NCBI RefSeq assembly: GCF_030269665.1
Contig: NZ_BSTS01000011.1
Span: 1 to 64,000 of the forward strand
Direction of reading: 5' to 3'
Origin: Actinomycetospora sp. NBRC 106375
GTDB taxonomy: Bacteria > Actinomycetota > Actinomycetes > Mycobacteriales > Pseudonocardiaceae
DNA: 64,000 bases
Part shown: one piece after another, positions 56,449 to 63,630 of the stretch
Numbering within the stretch: position 1 is the first letter of the stretch
Layout: each line of letters begins with the position of its first letter
Notes under the pieces: generated by a model
Databases searched by the model: none
Told to the model about the DNA's origin: nothing
The model's input: the letters and a program-made list of their open reading frames with translations, nothing else
Made by a program: the position numbers and the translations under genes

Positions 56449-56474
56449 AGACGAAGCGGAGCCGGAGCTCGACC
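56449..56474 (+). repeat. Diverged copy of the dispersed short repeat
   Basis: AGACGAAGCGGAGCCGGAGC and the following TCGAC resemble the nirD/adnB repeat. This copy is intergenic, directly after the UPF0182 stop and before its terminator. Confidence 0.5.
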
Positions 56475-56484
56475 ATCGGGCTCG

Positions 56485-56520
56485 ACGGGGGGTGGCGAGC
56501 CACCGCGACCCACCCCCCGT
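56485..56520 (+). terminator. Terminator after the UPF0182 gene
   Basis: ACGGGGGGTGG (56485-56495) pairs perfectly with CCACCCCCCGT (56510-56520). A smaller alternative hairpin (GGTGGC/GCCACC type) lies inside. No T-tract follows. Confidence 0.7.
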
Positions 56521-56544
56521 CCCGGACCCCCGCGGGCCGAGTTG

Positions 56545-56550
56545 TAGAGT
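56545..56550 (+). promoter_or_regulatory. -10 element of the initiator tRNA genes
   Basis: TAGAGT ends 16 bases before the first tRNA gene, a fitting distance for a short precursor. The -35 region is not consensus. Confidence 0.45.
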
Positions 56551-56566
56551 TACGGACACAACGCAG

Positions 56567-56640
56567 CGCGGGGTGGAGCAGCTCGGTAGCTCGCTGGGCT
56601 CATAACCCAGAGGTCACAGGTTCGAATCCTGTCCCCGCTA
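56567..56640 (+). tRNA. Initiator tRNA-fMet (CAT), copy 1
   Basis: A complete cloverleaf of 74 bases with anticodon CAT. Initiator features are the unpaired C1 against U72 and the three G-C pairs in the anticodon stem (GGG CTCATAA CCC). D arms GAGC/GCTC and the T-loop TTCGAAT are intact. CCA is not encoded. The sequence is typical of actinobacterial initiator tRNA. Confidence 0.97.
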
Positions 56641-56704
56641 CGACACCGGCGCCGGAGTGATCCGGCCGTCGGGATCCCCCGGCCCAGGGCGACGGGCCAC
56701 CCGA

Positions 56705-56778
56705 CGCGGGGTGGAGCAGCTCGGTAGCTCGCTGGGCTCATAACCCAGAGGTCACAGGTTCGAATCCTGTCCCCGCTA
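56705..56778 (+). tRNA. Initiator tRNA-fMet (CAT), copy 2
   Basis: Identical over all 74 bases to the copy at 56567, 138 bp further on. The 64-bp spacer between the two is unrelated and has no clear promoter, so the two are probably cotranscribed and end at the terminator at 56787. Confidence 0.97.
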
Positions 56779-56786
56779 CGCGCGAG

Positions 56787-56818
56787 ACGGCCCCCGGGAC
56801 CACGGTCCCGGGGGCCGT
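56787..56818. terminator. Terminator after the tRNA genes
   Basis: ACGGCCCCCGGGAC (56787-56800) and GTCCCGGGGGCCGT (56805-56818) form a perfect 14-bp stem with a 4-base loop. It lies between the tRNA genes and the convergent DUF952 gene and can serve both. Confidence 0.85.
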
Positions 56819-56840
56819 CGTCGTGTGGGGGAGAGAACCG

Positions 56841-57212
56841 TCAGCCCGCGATCTCCGGCGGCGGTCGGAACGTCCCGTCCGGCTGCGGCACCAGCGGGTG
56901 CACGGCCACGACGGCGTCCAGGGGCAGCGGGCCGTAGACGTGGGGGAACCACGGCCCCCGCGGGTCCTCGCCGCCCTGCGGGCCGACACCGGGCTCCCAG
57001 CGCACCGCCACCCCGAGCGCGGCGAGGCGGTCGGTGTCGACGGCGAGCACGACGACGTCGGTGCGCCCGGGGAAGAGGTACCCCGCGGGCAGGTGCACCG
57101 TGCCCGGATCCGAGCAGTGCACGAACCCGACCTCGTCGAGCGACGGCGGCCGGCGCGCCCCGTCGGCGCGGGCGGCCTCCAGCTGGGCGGCCGTGCAGAG
57201 GTGCAGGATCAC
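56841..57212 (-). CDS. DUF952 domain protein
   Basis: A 123-residue DUF952 protein. ILHLCTAAQLEAARADG at the start, EVGFVHCSDPGTVHLPAGYLF and the final FPHVYGPLPLDAVVAVHPL are the three family blocks; the conserved His-Cys and His residues suggest a catalytic or binding site related to ADP-ribosyl-type folds. The function is unknown. The GTG at 57212 begins 4 bases after the stop of the upstream acetyltransferase gene, so it is coupled to it. Confidence 0.85.
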   Translation of the reverse strand: MILHLCTAAQLEAARADGARRPPSLDEVGFVHCSDPGTVHLPAGYLFPGRTDVVVLAVDTDRLAALGVAVRWEPGVGPQGGEDPRGPWFPHVYGPLPLDAVVAVHPLVPQPDGTFRPPPEIAG

Positions 57213-57216
57213 CTGC

Positions 57217-57732
57217 TCACCCCACCGGGACGGTCGGACGGCTCGGGCGATGGGCCTCCCAGCGCCACACCCGCCCCCGTTTCCCGGACTCGTCGCGTCG
57301 CCGCGACTGCACGCGCACGAGGCCCGTCGCCGTCAGCACGCTCGCTGCCGGGGCGCGTTCGGGCAGGGTGTGGGCCACCACGGTCTGCACGTCGGGGTCC
57401 GCGAACGCCTTCGCCACGAGCGCGCGGGTCATGGCCGTCGCCCAGCCGCGGCCCTCGAACGGCGGGAACGTCCAGAACGCGATCTCCACCCGGCCGGCGC
57501 GGACGGGCCCTTGGAACCCGCAGGTGCCGACGACCTGGTGGTCGCGCGGGTCGACCGCGAAGAACGTCCGGGGCTGCTTCGGGGTCGTCGCCGGCCCCGG
57601 GCAGGCCGGCGTCTCGGCCTCGGACCGCAGGACGGCGTCGACCAGCGGTTCGACACCCAGGGTGCGGACCGCGGCCAGCCCGGGGGAACCGGGGCCCGTC
57701 AGCCGTTCGTCGACGGGCACCAGGACGACCAC
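57217..57732 (-). CDS. GNAT family acetyltransferase
   Basis: A 171-residue GNAT protein of the RimJ/RimL type. FFAVDPRDHQVVGTCGFQGP and RVEIAFWTFPPFEGRGWATAM contain the acetyl-CoA beta-bulge and the pyrophosphate loop (EGRGWA). The C-terminus VVAHTLPERAPAASVLTATG is the usual last helix. The GTG at 57732 has a strong GGAGGAG ribosome site; the frame stays open upstream, but the fold starts here. It forms a two-gene unit with the DUF952 gene. The substrate is not known. Confidence 0.87.
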   Translation of the reverse strand: MVVLVPVDERLTGPGSPGLAAVRTLGVEPLVDAVLRSEAETPACPGPATTPKQPRTFFAVDPRDHQVVGTCGFQGPVRAGRVEIAFWTFPPFEGRGWATAMTRALVAKAFADPDVQTVVAHTLPERAPAASVLTATGLVRVQSRRRDESGKRGRVWRWEAHRPSRPTVPVG

Positions 57733-57916
57733 GTCTCCTCCTTCGGCGATTCCCGGCAGCGACCGCCGACCGTAGCCAATCCGGGGTCCGGGCGGGAGCC
57801 GACGCACCCACCGCGGCGCCGAGACCCGTGTGACGTGCCCGGACCGTCCCGCCGCGTCCCGTCCTGCCCGGTCCCTGCGTGCCGGTCCCGCCGGCGGATG
57901 AGGCACTCTGGAGCGC

Positions 57917-58225
57917 ATGGACGCGGTGTGGCTCGTGGTGTACTACGCGCTCTTCCTGTTGTGGCTCTTCGTGGTCGGCCGGCTCGTCGTGGAGATCGTG
58001 CGCAGCTTCGCCAGGGACTGGCGGCCCGCCGGGGCCACGGCCGCCGGGCTCGAGGTGCTGTTCATGGTCACCGACCCGCCGGTCAAGCTGCTGCGGCGGC
58101 TCATCCCGGCGGTCCGGATCGGCAACATCAGCCTCGACCTGTCGATCATGATCCTGCTGCTCGTGACGTTCATCCTCATGCGGGTCGTCGACGGCCTCAT
58201 CGAGTCGCCGTTCCGGGTCGGCTGA
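57917..58225 (+). CDS. YggT-like small membrane protein
   Basis: A 102-residue membrane protein with segments at about residues 4-24 (VWLVVYYALFLLWLFVVGRLV) and 75-92 (LSIMILLLVTFILMRVVDG). FMVTDPPVKLLRRLIPAVRIGN between them is the YggT-family block. Related proteins are found in division gene clusters and in osmotic responses. The ATG at 57917 has CACTCT 7 bases upstream. Confidence 0.83.
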   Translation: MDAVWLVVYYALFLLWLFVVGRLVVEIVRSFARDWRPAGATAAGLEVLFMVTDPPVKLLRRLIPAVRIGNISLDLSIMILLLVTFILMRVVDGLIESPFRVG

Positions 58226-58338
58226 GCCGCCCCGTTCCGCGTCGGCGCAGGCGCGCCGCCCCCGGGAGGGTGTGGCGCTCTGCGCACCCCGGGCTCCCGG
58301 GTGGGCGTCGGCCCCGTGGAGCTGCCACTGTGTCCATC

Positions 58339-58944
58339 GTGAGTCCCGTCCGCGACTTCATGACCTTCGTGACCTCGGCCGTGCGTGCCCCGGCCGTCAT
58401 CGGAGCGGTGGCCCCCAGCGGGAGGGCCCTGTCCGACCTCCTGGCCTCGGTGGCGCCCGCCGAGGGCCACCCGGTGGTCGTCGAGCTCGGCCCCGGCACC
58501 GGCGTGGTCAGCGCGGCCCTGCGCCGGCGCCTGCCCGAGGGCGCGCGGCACCTCGCCGTCGAGATCGACCCCGGCATGGTCGAGCACCTGCGGCGCACCC
58601 GCCCGTGGCTCGAGGTCCTCCAGGGTGACGCGGCTGACCTGCAGAAGCTGCTCGCGGACGTCGGGGTCGACCGCGTCGACGCCGCCATCAGCGGGCTGCC
58701 GTGGACGTTGTTCCCAGAGTCGGCGCAGCGCGGCATCATCGAGCAGGTCACCCGGGTGCTCGCCCCGGGTGCGCCGTTCACGACGTTCGCCTACAGCCAC
58801 GTCACGCGCTTCCCCACCCAGCGCCGCTTCCGCGCCGTGCTGGAGCAGGAGTTCGCCGAGGTGACCGTCACCCCGACGGTGTGGCGCAACCTGCCGCCGG
58901 CGCTGGCCTACCAGTGCCGGCACCCGCGCGCCGACAGGCCATAG
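58339..58944 (+). CDS. SAM-dependent methyltransferase (phospholipid methyltransferase-like)
   Basis: A 201-residue class I methyltransferase. VVELGPGTGVVSAALRRRLP is the SAM-binding motif I (about residues 47-66), then VEIDP (motif II) and AAISGLPWTLFP (motif IV). Overall it resembles PmtA-type phospholipid N-methyltransferases and the RsmA-like group. CACTGT stands 7 bases before the GTG at 58339, so that start is preferred to the GTG at 58330. It ends 32 bp before the convergent hydrolase gene, within a tandem repeat. Confidence 0.82.
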   Translation: MSPVRDFMTFVTSAVRAPAVIGAVAPSGRALSDLLASVAPAEGHPVVVELGPGTGVVSAALRRRLPEGARHLAVEIDPGMVEHLRRTRPWLEVLQGDAADLQKLLADVGVDRVDAAISGLPWTLFPESAQRGIIEQVTRVLAPGAPFTTFAYSHVTRFPTQRRFRAVLEQEFAEVTVTPTVWRNLPPALAYQCRHPRADRP

Positions 58945-58985
58945 CCCTCAGCCCCGAGCCCTCAGCGCCGAGCCCTCAGCCCCGT
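58944..58985. repeat. Three 14-bp tandem units between convergent genes
   Basis: Three units of the form GCCCTCAGCCCCGA (one with a C-to-G change). They start in the methyltransferase stop codon and run into the 3' end of the hydrolase gene on the other strand, so the last unit is coding there. Confidence 0.8.
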
Positions 58986-59911
58986 GACGCGACCCGGGGG
59001 CCGATGGACCCCACGTCCAGCTCGGCGGGCGCGGAGGTGTCGCAGAAGTCCGTGAGCAGCGCGGCGAACCGCTCCGGCTCGTCGCAGTGCGGGAAGTGCC
59101 CCGCGCCGCCGAAGAGCTCGAGACGGGCGTGGGGGACGAGCGTGGCGGCCCGGTGGGCGTGGCCCACGGGGATGACCGGGTCGCGCTCACCCCAGACGAT
59201 CATGGTCGGCAGGCCCTCGGTGAGGTAGAGCCGCTCGGTGCCGCTGACCCGCTGCCCGCGCGGGCCGATGACGGCGCGGACGGTGTCGACGAACGCGTCC
59301 AGGTGCGCCCGCTCGGTCAGCGACGCCGCGTGGCGCGCGGTCTCGCGCAGCGACACGGCCTCGTCGCCGAAGGACGGCAGGGCGGCGGCGAGGCGCAGCG
59401 CACCCGCTCCGAGGCCGAGCAGCCCGGCGGAGGCGAGCGCCGGGAGCACCCACTCCGCGCCCGGCAGCGACGCCGCCCGCAGCAGCGGGCTCACCCCGCG
59501 GCCGAGCCCGCCCGAGGAGACGAGCACGAGCCGGGTGCACATCTCGGGGAACTGGTACGCGAACTGCATCGCGACGCCGCCGCCGAGCGAGTGCCCGACC
59601 ACGGTGACCCGGCGGTGCCCCAGCACGGAGAGCAGGTCGCGCAGCCCGTTGGCGTAGGCGCCGAGCGAGAAGTCGCCGCCCATGCCGGCCGACTCGCCGT
59701 GCCCGAGCAGCTCGGGAGCCAGGAGCAACCGGTCGCAGCCGGTGCGCTCGTAGGACCGCAGCACGGGGTCCCAGGTCTCGGCGCTGCCCGCGATGCCGTG
59801 GACGAGGACGACGACCTCGGGATCGCCGTCCCCCGCCGTCGTGTCGGGGCACGCCTCGACGTAGGACATCCGGGCGCCGTGCAGCGTGCGGGTCTGGCGG
59901 GTGGCGGTCAT
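58976..59911 (-). CDS. Alpha/beta hydrolase
   Basis: A 311-residue alpha/beta hydrolase. VVVLVHGIAGSAETWDPV is the oxyanion region, VGHSLGGGVAMQFAYQFPE the nucleophile elbow (Ser108), WGERDPVIPVGHA gives the acid and GGAGHFPHCDEPE the His. It resembles lipases and meta-cleavage-product hydrolases; the substrate is open. The ATG at 59911 lies after a GAGG stretch. The last residues are encoded by part of the neighbouring tandem repeat. It is divergent from the GH3 lipoprotein gene, 39 bp away. Confidence 0.88.
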   Translation of the reverse strand: MTATRQTRTLHGARMSYVEACPDTTAGDGDPEVVVLVHGIAGSAETWDPVLRSYERTGCDRLLLAPELLGHGESAGMGGDFSLGAYANGLRDLLSVLGHRRVTVVGHSLGGGVAMQFAYQFPEMCTRLVLVSSGGLGRGVSPLLRAASLPGAEWVLPALASAGLLGLGAGALRLAAALPSFGDEAVSLRETARHAASLTERAHLDAFVDTVRAVIGPRGQRVSGTERLYLTEGLPTMIVWGERDPVIPVGHAHRAATLVPHARLELFGGAGHFPHCDEPERFAALLTDFCDTSAPAELDVGSIGPRVASRG

Positions 59912-59950
59912 CGCGGACCATCCTCGCCCCTCCGGCACAATCACGCCCCG

Positions 59951-61165
59951 ATGCCCGCCGCCCGCCGCGCTCTCCTCGCCGTCGCCGTCCTCGTCGCCGT
60001 CGCCGCCCTCGGTGCCTGCGGGCAGCAGCCGCCGCCGCCGGCGCCGGCCCCGACCACCGGCCCGGCCGACGCCGGGGGCCCGAGCGCCCGCTCCGCGACC
60101 CCGCCCGGGCAGCCGCCGGCCGACCCCGCCGCGGCGTGCGTGGACCGGGTGGTGGCCGGGTTCGACGCCCGGGGACGCGCCGCCCAGCTGATCATGGCCG
60201 GGGTGCCGGCGGACGGGCTCACCGCGGCCGGGCGGACGGCGCTGGCCGAGGGCGCGGGCGGGGTGATCCTCACCGACGCCGCCGGTGGCGAGGCCTCGGC
60301 GACCCAGGTGACCGCGACCGTGCGGGAGATCCAGCAGACCGCGCGCATCCCGGTCACCATCGCCGTCGACCAGGAGGGCGGCCGCGTCCAGGACCTCGCG
60401 GGCGAGGGCTTCAGCCGCATCCCGCCGGCCGTCACCCAGGGACGCGACGTCGGCGGGCTGCGCACCGACGCCCGCGACTGGGCCCGCGAGATGGCCTCGG
60501 CCGGCGTCACCCTCGATCTCGCGCCGGTCGCGGACGTCGTCGACCCGGACCTCGGCCAGGCCAACGAGCCGGTCGGGGCGCTCGGCCGGGGCTTCGGCAC
60601 CGACCCCGCGCGGGTCGGCGACGCGGTGTCGGCCTTCGTCGGCGGGATGGGCGAGGGCGGCGTCGGGACGACGCTCAAGCACTTCCCGGGCCTGGGCAAG
60701 GTCCGCGAGAACACCGACTTCGCCGGCGCCACCGACCGCGCCACGACCGTCGACGACCCCGCGCTGGCCTCGTTCCGCGCCGGGATCGCGGCGGGCGCGC
60801 CCGCGGTGATGATGTCCTCGGCGATCTACGCGCGGATCGACCCCGACAACCGGGCGCTGTTCTCCCGGGCGGTGATCACCGACCTCCTGCGGGGCCGCCT
60901 GGGCTTCCGGGGCGTCGTGACCACCGACGACGTCGGGGCGGCGGCCGCGGTGAGCGACGTGCCGGTCGGGCAGCGGGCGGTGCGGTTCGTCGAGGCCGGC
61001 GGTGACCAGGTGCTCACCATCAAGCCGTCCGACGTCGCGCCGATGGTCGACGCGCTGACCGCCGAGGCCGACCGCGACCCGGCCTTCGCCGGGCGGCTCG
61101 AGGAGAGCGCGCGGCGCATCCTGACGCTGAAGTCCGACCGGGGCCTCGTGCGCTGCCGGCCCTGA
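59951..61165 (+). CDS. Glycoside hydrolase family 3 lipoprotein (beta-N-acetylglucosaminidase-like)
   Basis: A 404-residue exported lipoprotein. Residues 1-23 are a lipoprotein signal ending LGAC (Cys23 lipidated), then a Pro-rich linker to about residue 60, then a NagZ-type GH3 barrel. AVDQEGGRVQDL, TTLKHFPGLGKVRENTD (the His-containing acid/base loop) and VTTDDVGAAAAV (nucleophile Asp) are visible. Actinobacterial relatives trim peptidoglycan sugars in the envelope, unlike cytoplasmic NagZ of Gram-negative bacteria. CACAAT lies 9 bases before the ATG. Confidence 0.9.
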   Translation: MPAARRALLAVAVLVAVAALGACGQQPPPPAPAPTTGPADAGGPSARSATPPGQPPADPAAACVDRVVAGFDARGRAAQLIMAGVPADGLTAAGRTALAEGAGGVILTDAAGGEASATQVTATVREIQQTARIPVTIAVDQEGGRVQDLAGEGFSRIPPAVTQGRDVGGLRTDARDWAREMASAGVTLDLAPVADVVDPDLGQANEPVGALGRGFGTDPARVGDAVSAFVGGMGEGGVGTTLKHFPGLGKVRENTDFAGATDRATTVDDPALASFRAGIAAGAPAVMMSSAIYARIDPDNRALFSRAVITDLLRGRLGFRGVVTTDDVGAAAAVSDVPVGQRAVRFVEAGGDQVLTIKPSDVAPMVDALTAEADRDPAFAGRLEESARRILTLKSDRGLVRCRP

Positions 61166-61228
61166 CGTGATTACCGACCGGTAGTCCGGCCCTGCGGAGT
61201 CGCGGGGGCTTCTGCCAGAGTGGCGCCC

Positions 61229-62401
61229 GTGGACCTGAGCTACACCGCCGAGGAGGAGCAGTTCCGCACCGAGCTGCGGACCTGGCTCGCGGCCAACATC
61301 CCGCAGGAGTGGACGCAGCCGGGCTTCTGGCGCTCCCTCGACGACGCCGAGTCGTTCCGGCTGCGCCGCGACTGGGAGGCGTCCAAGACGGCCGCGGGCT
61401 TCTCCGGCATCGAGTGGCCGACCGAGTACGGCGGCCGTGGCGGCACGCCGGGCATGAAGGCCATCTACGACGAGGAGATGGTCCGGGCCCGCGCCCCGCA
61501 GACGGTCAACGTGCTGGGGCTGACGTTCCTCGCCCCGACGATCATGGCGATCGGCACGCCCGAGCAGAAGGCCGAGATCATCGGGCCGATGCTGCGCAAC
61601 GAGGTGATCTGGTGCCAGGGCTTCTCCGAGCCCGGCGCCGGCTCCGACCTCGCGGCGGTGTCCACCCGCGGCGTGCGCGACGGCGACGACTACGTCGTCA
61701 ACGGCCAGAAGATCTGGACCACCAACGCCGTGCACGGCGACAAGATCTTCACGATCGTGCGCACCGAGCCGGGCTCCGAGCGGCACAAGGGCCTGTCGAT
61801 GATGCTGATCGACATGGACCAGCCGGGCGTCGAGGCCCGCCCGCTCAAACAGATGAGCGGGGCCAGCGAGTTCGGCGAGGTGTTCTTCACCGACGCCCGT
61901 GTCCCCGCGAAGGACTGTCTCGGCGAGATCGGGCAGGGCTGGCGCACCGCGATGCTGCTGCTCTCCTTCGAGCGCGGCGCGTCCGGCGTCGGCCAGTACA
62001 CCGAGTTCCGCCGCCAGTACGACGAGATCGTCGAGCAGGCCAAGCACTTCGGGCGCTCGGACGACCCGGTGGCCCGCCAGAAGCTGACCGCGTGCCTGGT
62101 CGAGCTGGAGTGCCTGCGCTACCACGCGATGCACATCCTCACCCAGGTCGAGCAGGGCCGTGACCTCGGCTCCGAGTCGTCGATGACGAAGCTGCAGTGG
62201 TCGGAGACCTTCCAGGACCTCTGGGAGGCGTTCGACGACGTCCTCGGCCCGGAGGCCTCGCTCGCCGCGCCCCGGCCCGACGTCGACCTCACGCCGTACC
62301 AGGCGCAGGCCATGTGGTCGCGGTCGGTGACCATCTGGGGCGGCTCGTCCCAGGTCCAGCGCAACATCGTCGCCGAGCGCGTGCTCGGCCTGCCGCGGTA
62401 G
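61229..62401 (+). CDS. Acyl-CoA dehydrogenase
   Basis: A 390-residue acyl-CoA dehydrogenase with the full three-part fold: N-terminal helices, FAD-contacting QGFSEPGAGSDLAAVSTRG and GQKIWTTNAV, and a C-terminal ITIWGGSSQVQRNIVAERVLG-type end. The next gene encodes a second, shorter homologue 23 bp later. In Actinomycetota such adjacent pairs often form heterotetramers acting on sterol side chains or other CoA esters, with only one subunit catalytic. CAGAGT stands 7 bases before the GTG at 61229, preferred over the GTG at 61220. Confidence 0.9.
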   Translation: MDLSYTAEEEQFRTELRTWLAANIPQEWTQPGFWRSLDDAESFRLRRDWEASKTAAGFSGIEWPTEYGGRGGTPGMKAIYDEEMVRARAPQTVNVLGLTFLAPTIMAIGTPEQKAEIIGPMLRNEVIWCQGFSEPGAGSDLAAVSTRGVRDGDDYVVNGQKIWTTNAVHGDKIFTIVRTEPGSERHKGLSMMLIDMDQPGVEARPLKQMSGASEFGEVFFTDARVPAKDCLGEIGQGWRTAMLLLSFERGASGVGQYTEFRRQYDEIVEQAKHFGRSDDPVARQKLTACLVELECLRYHAMHILTQVEQGRDLGSESSMTKLQWSETFQDLWEAFDDVLGPEASLAAPRPDVDLTPYQAQAMWSRSVTIWGGSSQVQRNIVAERVLGLPR

Positions 62402-62424
62402 ACACCGCAGAGGAGCCCCGAGAA

Positions 62425-63555
62425 GTGTTCTTCGCGCTGACCGACGAACAGCAGGCGTTCGCGGAGACGGTCCGCGACTTCGTCGCCGACCGCTTCGACC
62501 TCGACGCCGTGCGGGCGGTGGTCGAGGACCCCGACGGCGACGGGCACCCGGTGACGCTGTGGAAGGGCCTCGCCGACCAGGGCGCCCTCGCCGTCCTCGT
62601 GCCCGAGGAGCACGACGGGCTGGGCCTGGGGCTGCTCGACGCCCAGGTGATCGCCCGCGAGCTCGGGCGTGCCGTGGCGCCCGGCCCGTGGACCACGTCC
62701 GTGCTCGCCGCCGAGGCCCTGCGGCTGGCCGGCTCGCCGGAGCAGCAGGCCGCCTGGCTGCCCGGGCTGGCCGCCGGCGAGACCGTCGGCACCGTCGCGC
62801 TGCGCGGCGAGGCCGGGTCGTGGGACGGCCGGGGGATCACCGTCGACGCGTCCGGTGAGCGCCTCTCGGGCACGGCCTCGCCGGTCGACTACCCCGCGGT
62901 CGCCGGGCTGGTCGTCGTCGCGGCGACCGACGCCCAGGGTGTCCCCGGGCTCTACCTCGTCGAGGCCGGCGCCGAGGGCCTGGCGGTCCGCGACCAGCGC
63001 ACCTACGACGGCACGGCCCGGGTCGGTGCCGTCGAGCTCGCCGACACCCCGGCCGAAGCCCTCACCGGCGGCACGCTGTCCGGCGCGGCGGCCGTCGGCG
63101 CCCTGATGGCCCGCGGCGCGGTGCTCACCGCGGCCGACCTCGTGGGCGTCGCGCGCGAGGCGCTGACCCGCACCATCGACTACGACCGCGACCGCAAGCA
63201 GTTCGGCGTCCCCGTCGGGTCGTTCCAGGCGATCAAGCACACGATGGCCGACCTGCACGTCGGGGTGACGATGGCCGAGCACGCGGTGCTCTTCGCCGCG
63301 CACGCCCTGGACACGAGCGAGCCGGGCGACCCCGGCGCCGACGTCGCGGTGGCCGTGGCCAAGGCGAAGGCCGCGGGCGCCGCGTGGGACGCGACCGGCG
63401 CGATGATCCAGTTCTTCGGCGGCATCGGCTTCACCTGGGAGCACGAGGCGCACTTCTTCTACAAGCGTGCCCGCCGCCGGGCGCCGCTGTTCGGCTCGGC
63501 GGCCGAGCACCGCGAGCGACTCGCGGTGCTGACCATGGACCAGCCCTTGTCGTGA
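62425..63555 (+). CDS. Acyl-CoA dehydrogenase, second subunit
   Basis: A 376-residue acyl-CoA dehydrogenase homologue. LTDEQQAFAETVRDFVADRF opens it, and RKQFGVPVGSFQAIKHTMAD and GGIGFTWEHEAHFFYKRAR are the C-terminal FAD and catalytic-end blocks. The middle FAD-contact region (GTASPVDYPAVAGLVVV) is weak, as is usual in the non-classical partner of heteromeric enzymes. GAGGAG precedes the GTG at 62425. With the gene before it, it probably forms one enzyme; the CoA substrate cannot be told. A strong hairpin terminator follows. Confidence 0.88.
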   Translation: MFFALTDEQQAFAETVRDFVADRFDLDAVRAVVEDPDGDGHPVTLWKGLADQGALAVLVPEEHDGLGLGLLDAQVIARELGRAVAPGPWTTSVLAAEALRLAGSPEQQAAWLPGLAAGETVGTVALRGEAGSWDGRGITVDASGERLSGTASPVDYPAVAGLVVVAATDAQGVPGLYLVEAGAEGLAVRDQRTYDGTARVGAVELADTPAEALTGGTLSGAAAVGALMARGAVLTAADLVGVAREALTRTIDYDRDRKQFGVPVGSFQAIKHTMADLHVGVTMAEHAVLFAAHALDTSEPGDPGADVAVAVAKAKAAGAAWDATGAMIQFFGGIGFTWEHEAHFFYKRARRRAPLFGSAAEHRERLAVLTMDQPLS

Positions 63556-63578
63556 TCTCGGTCACTCCGGTGAACTGA

Positions 63579-63608
63579 CGGTGTCGGCGCGATGGCGCGC
63601 CGACACCG
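63579..63608 (+). terminator. Terminator after the acyl-CoA dehydrogenase pair
   Basis: CGGTGTCGGCGCG (63579-63591) and CGCGCCGACACCG (63596-63608) form a perfect 13-bp stem with loop ATGG. No T-tract follows. Confidence 0.8.
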
Positions 63609-63630
63609 AGCCGCAGCCGGGGTGGTCCAG

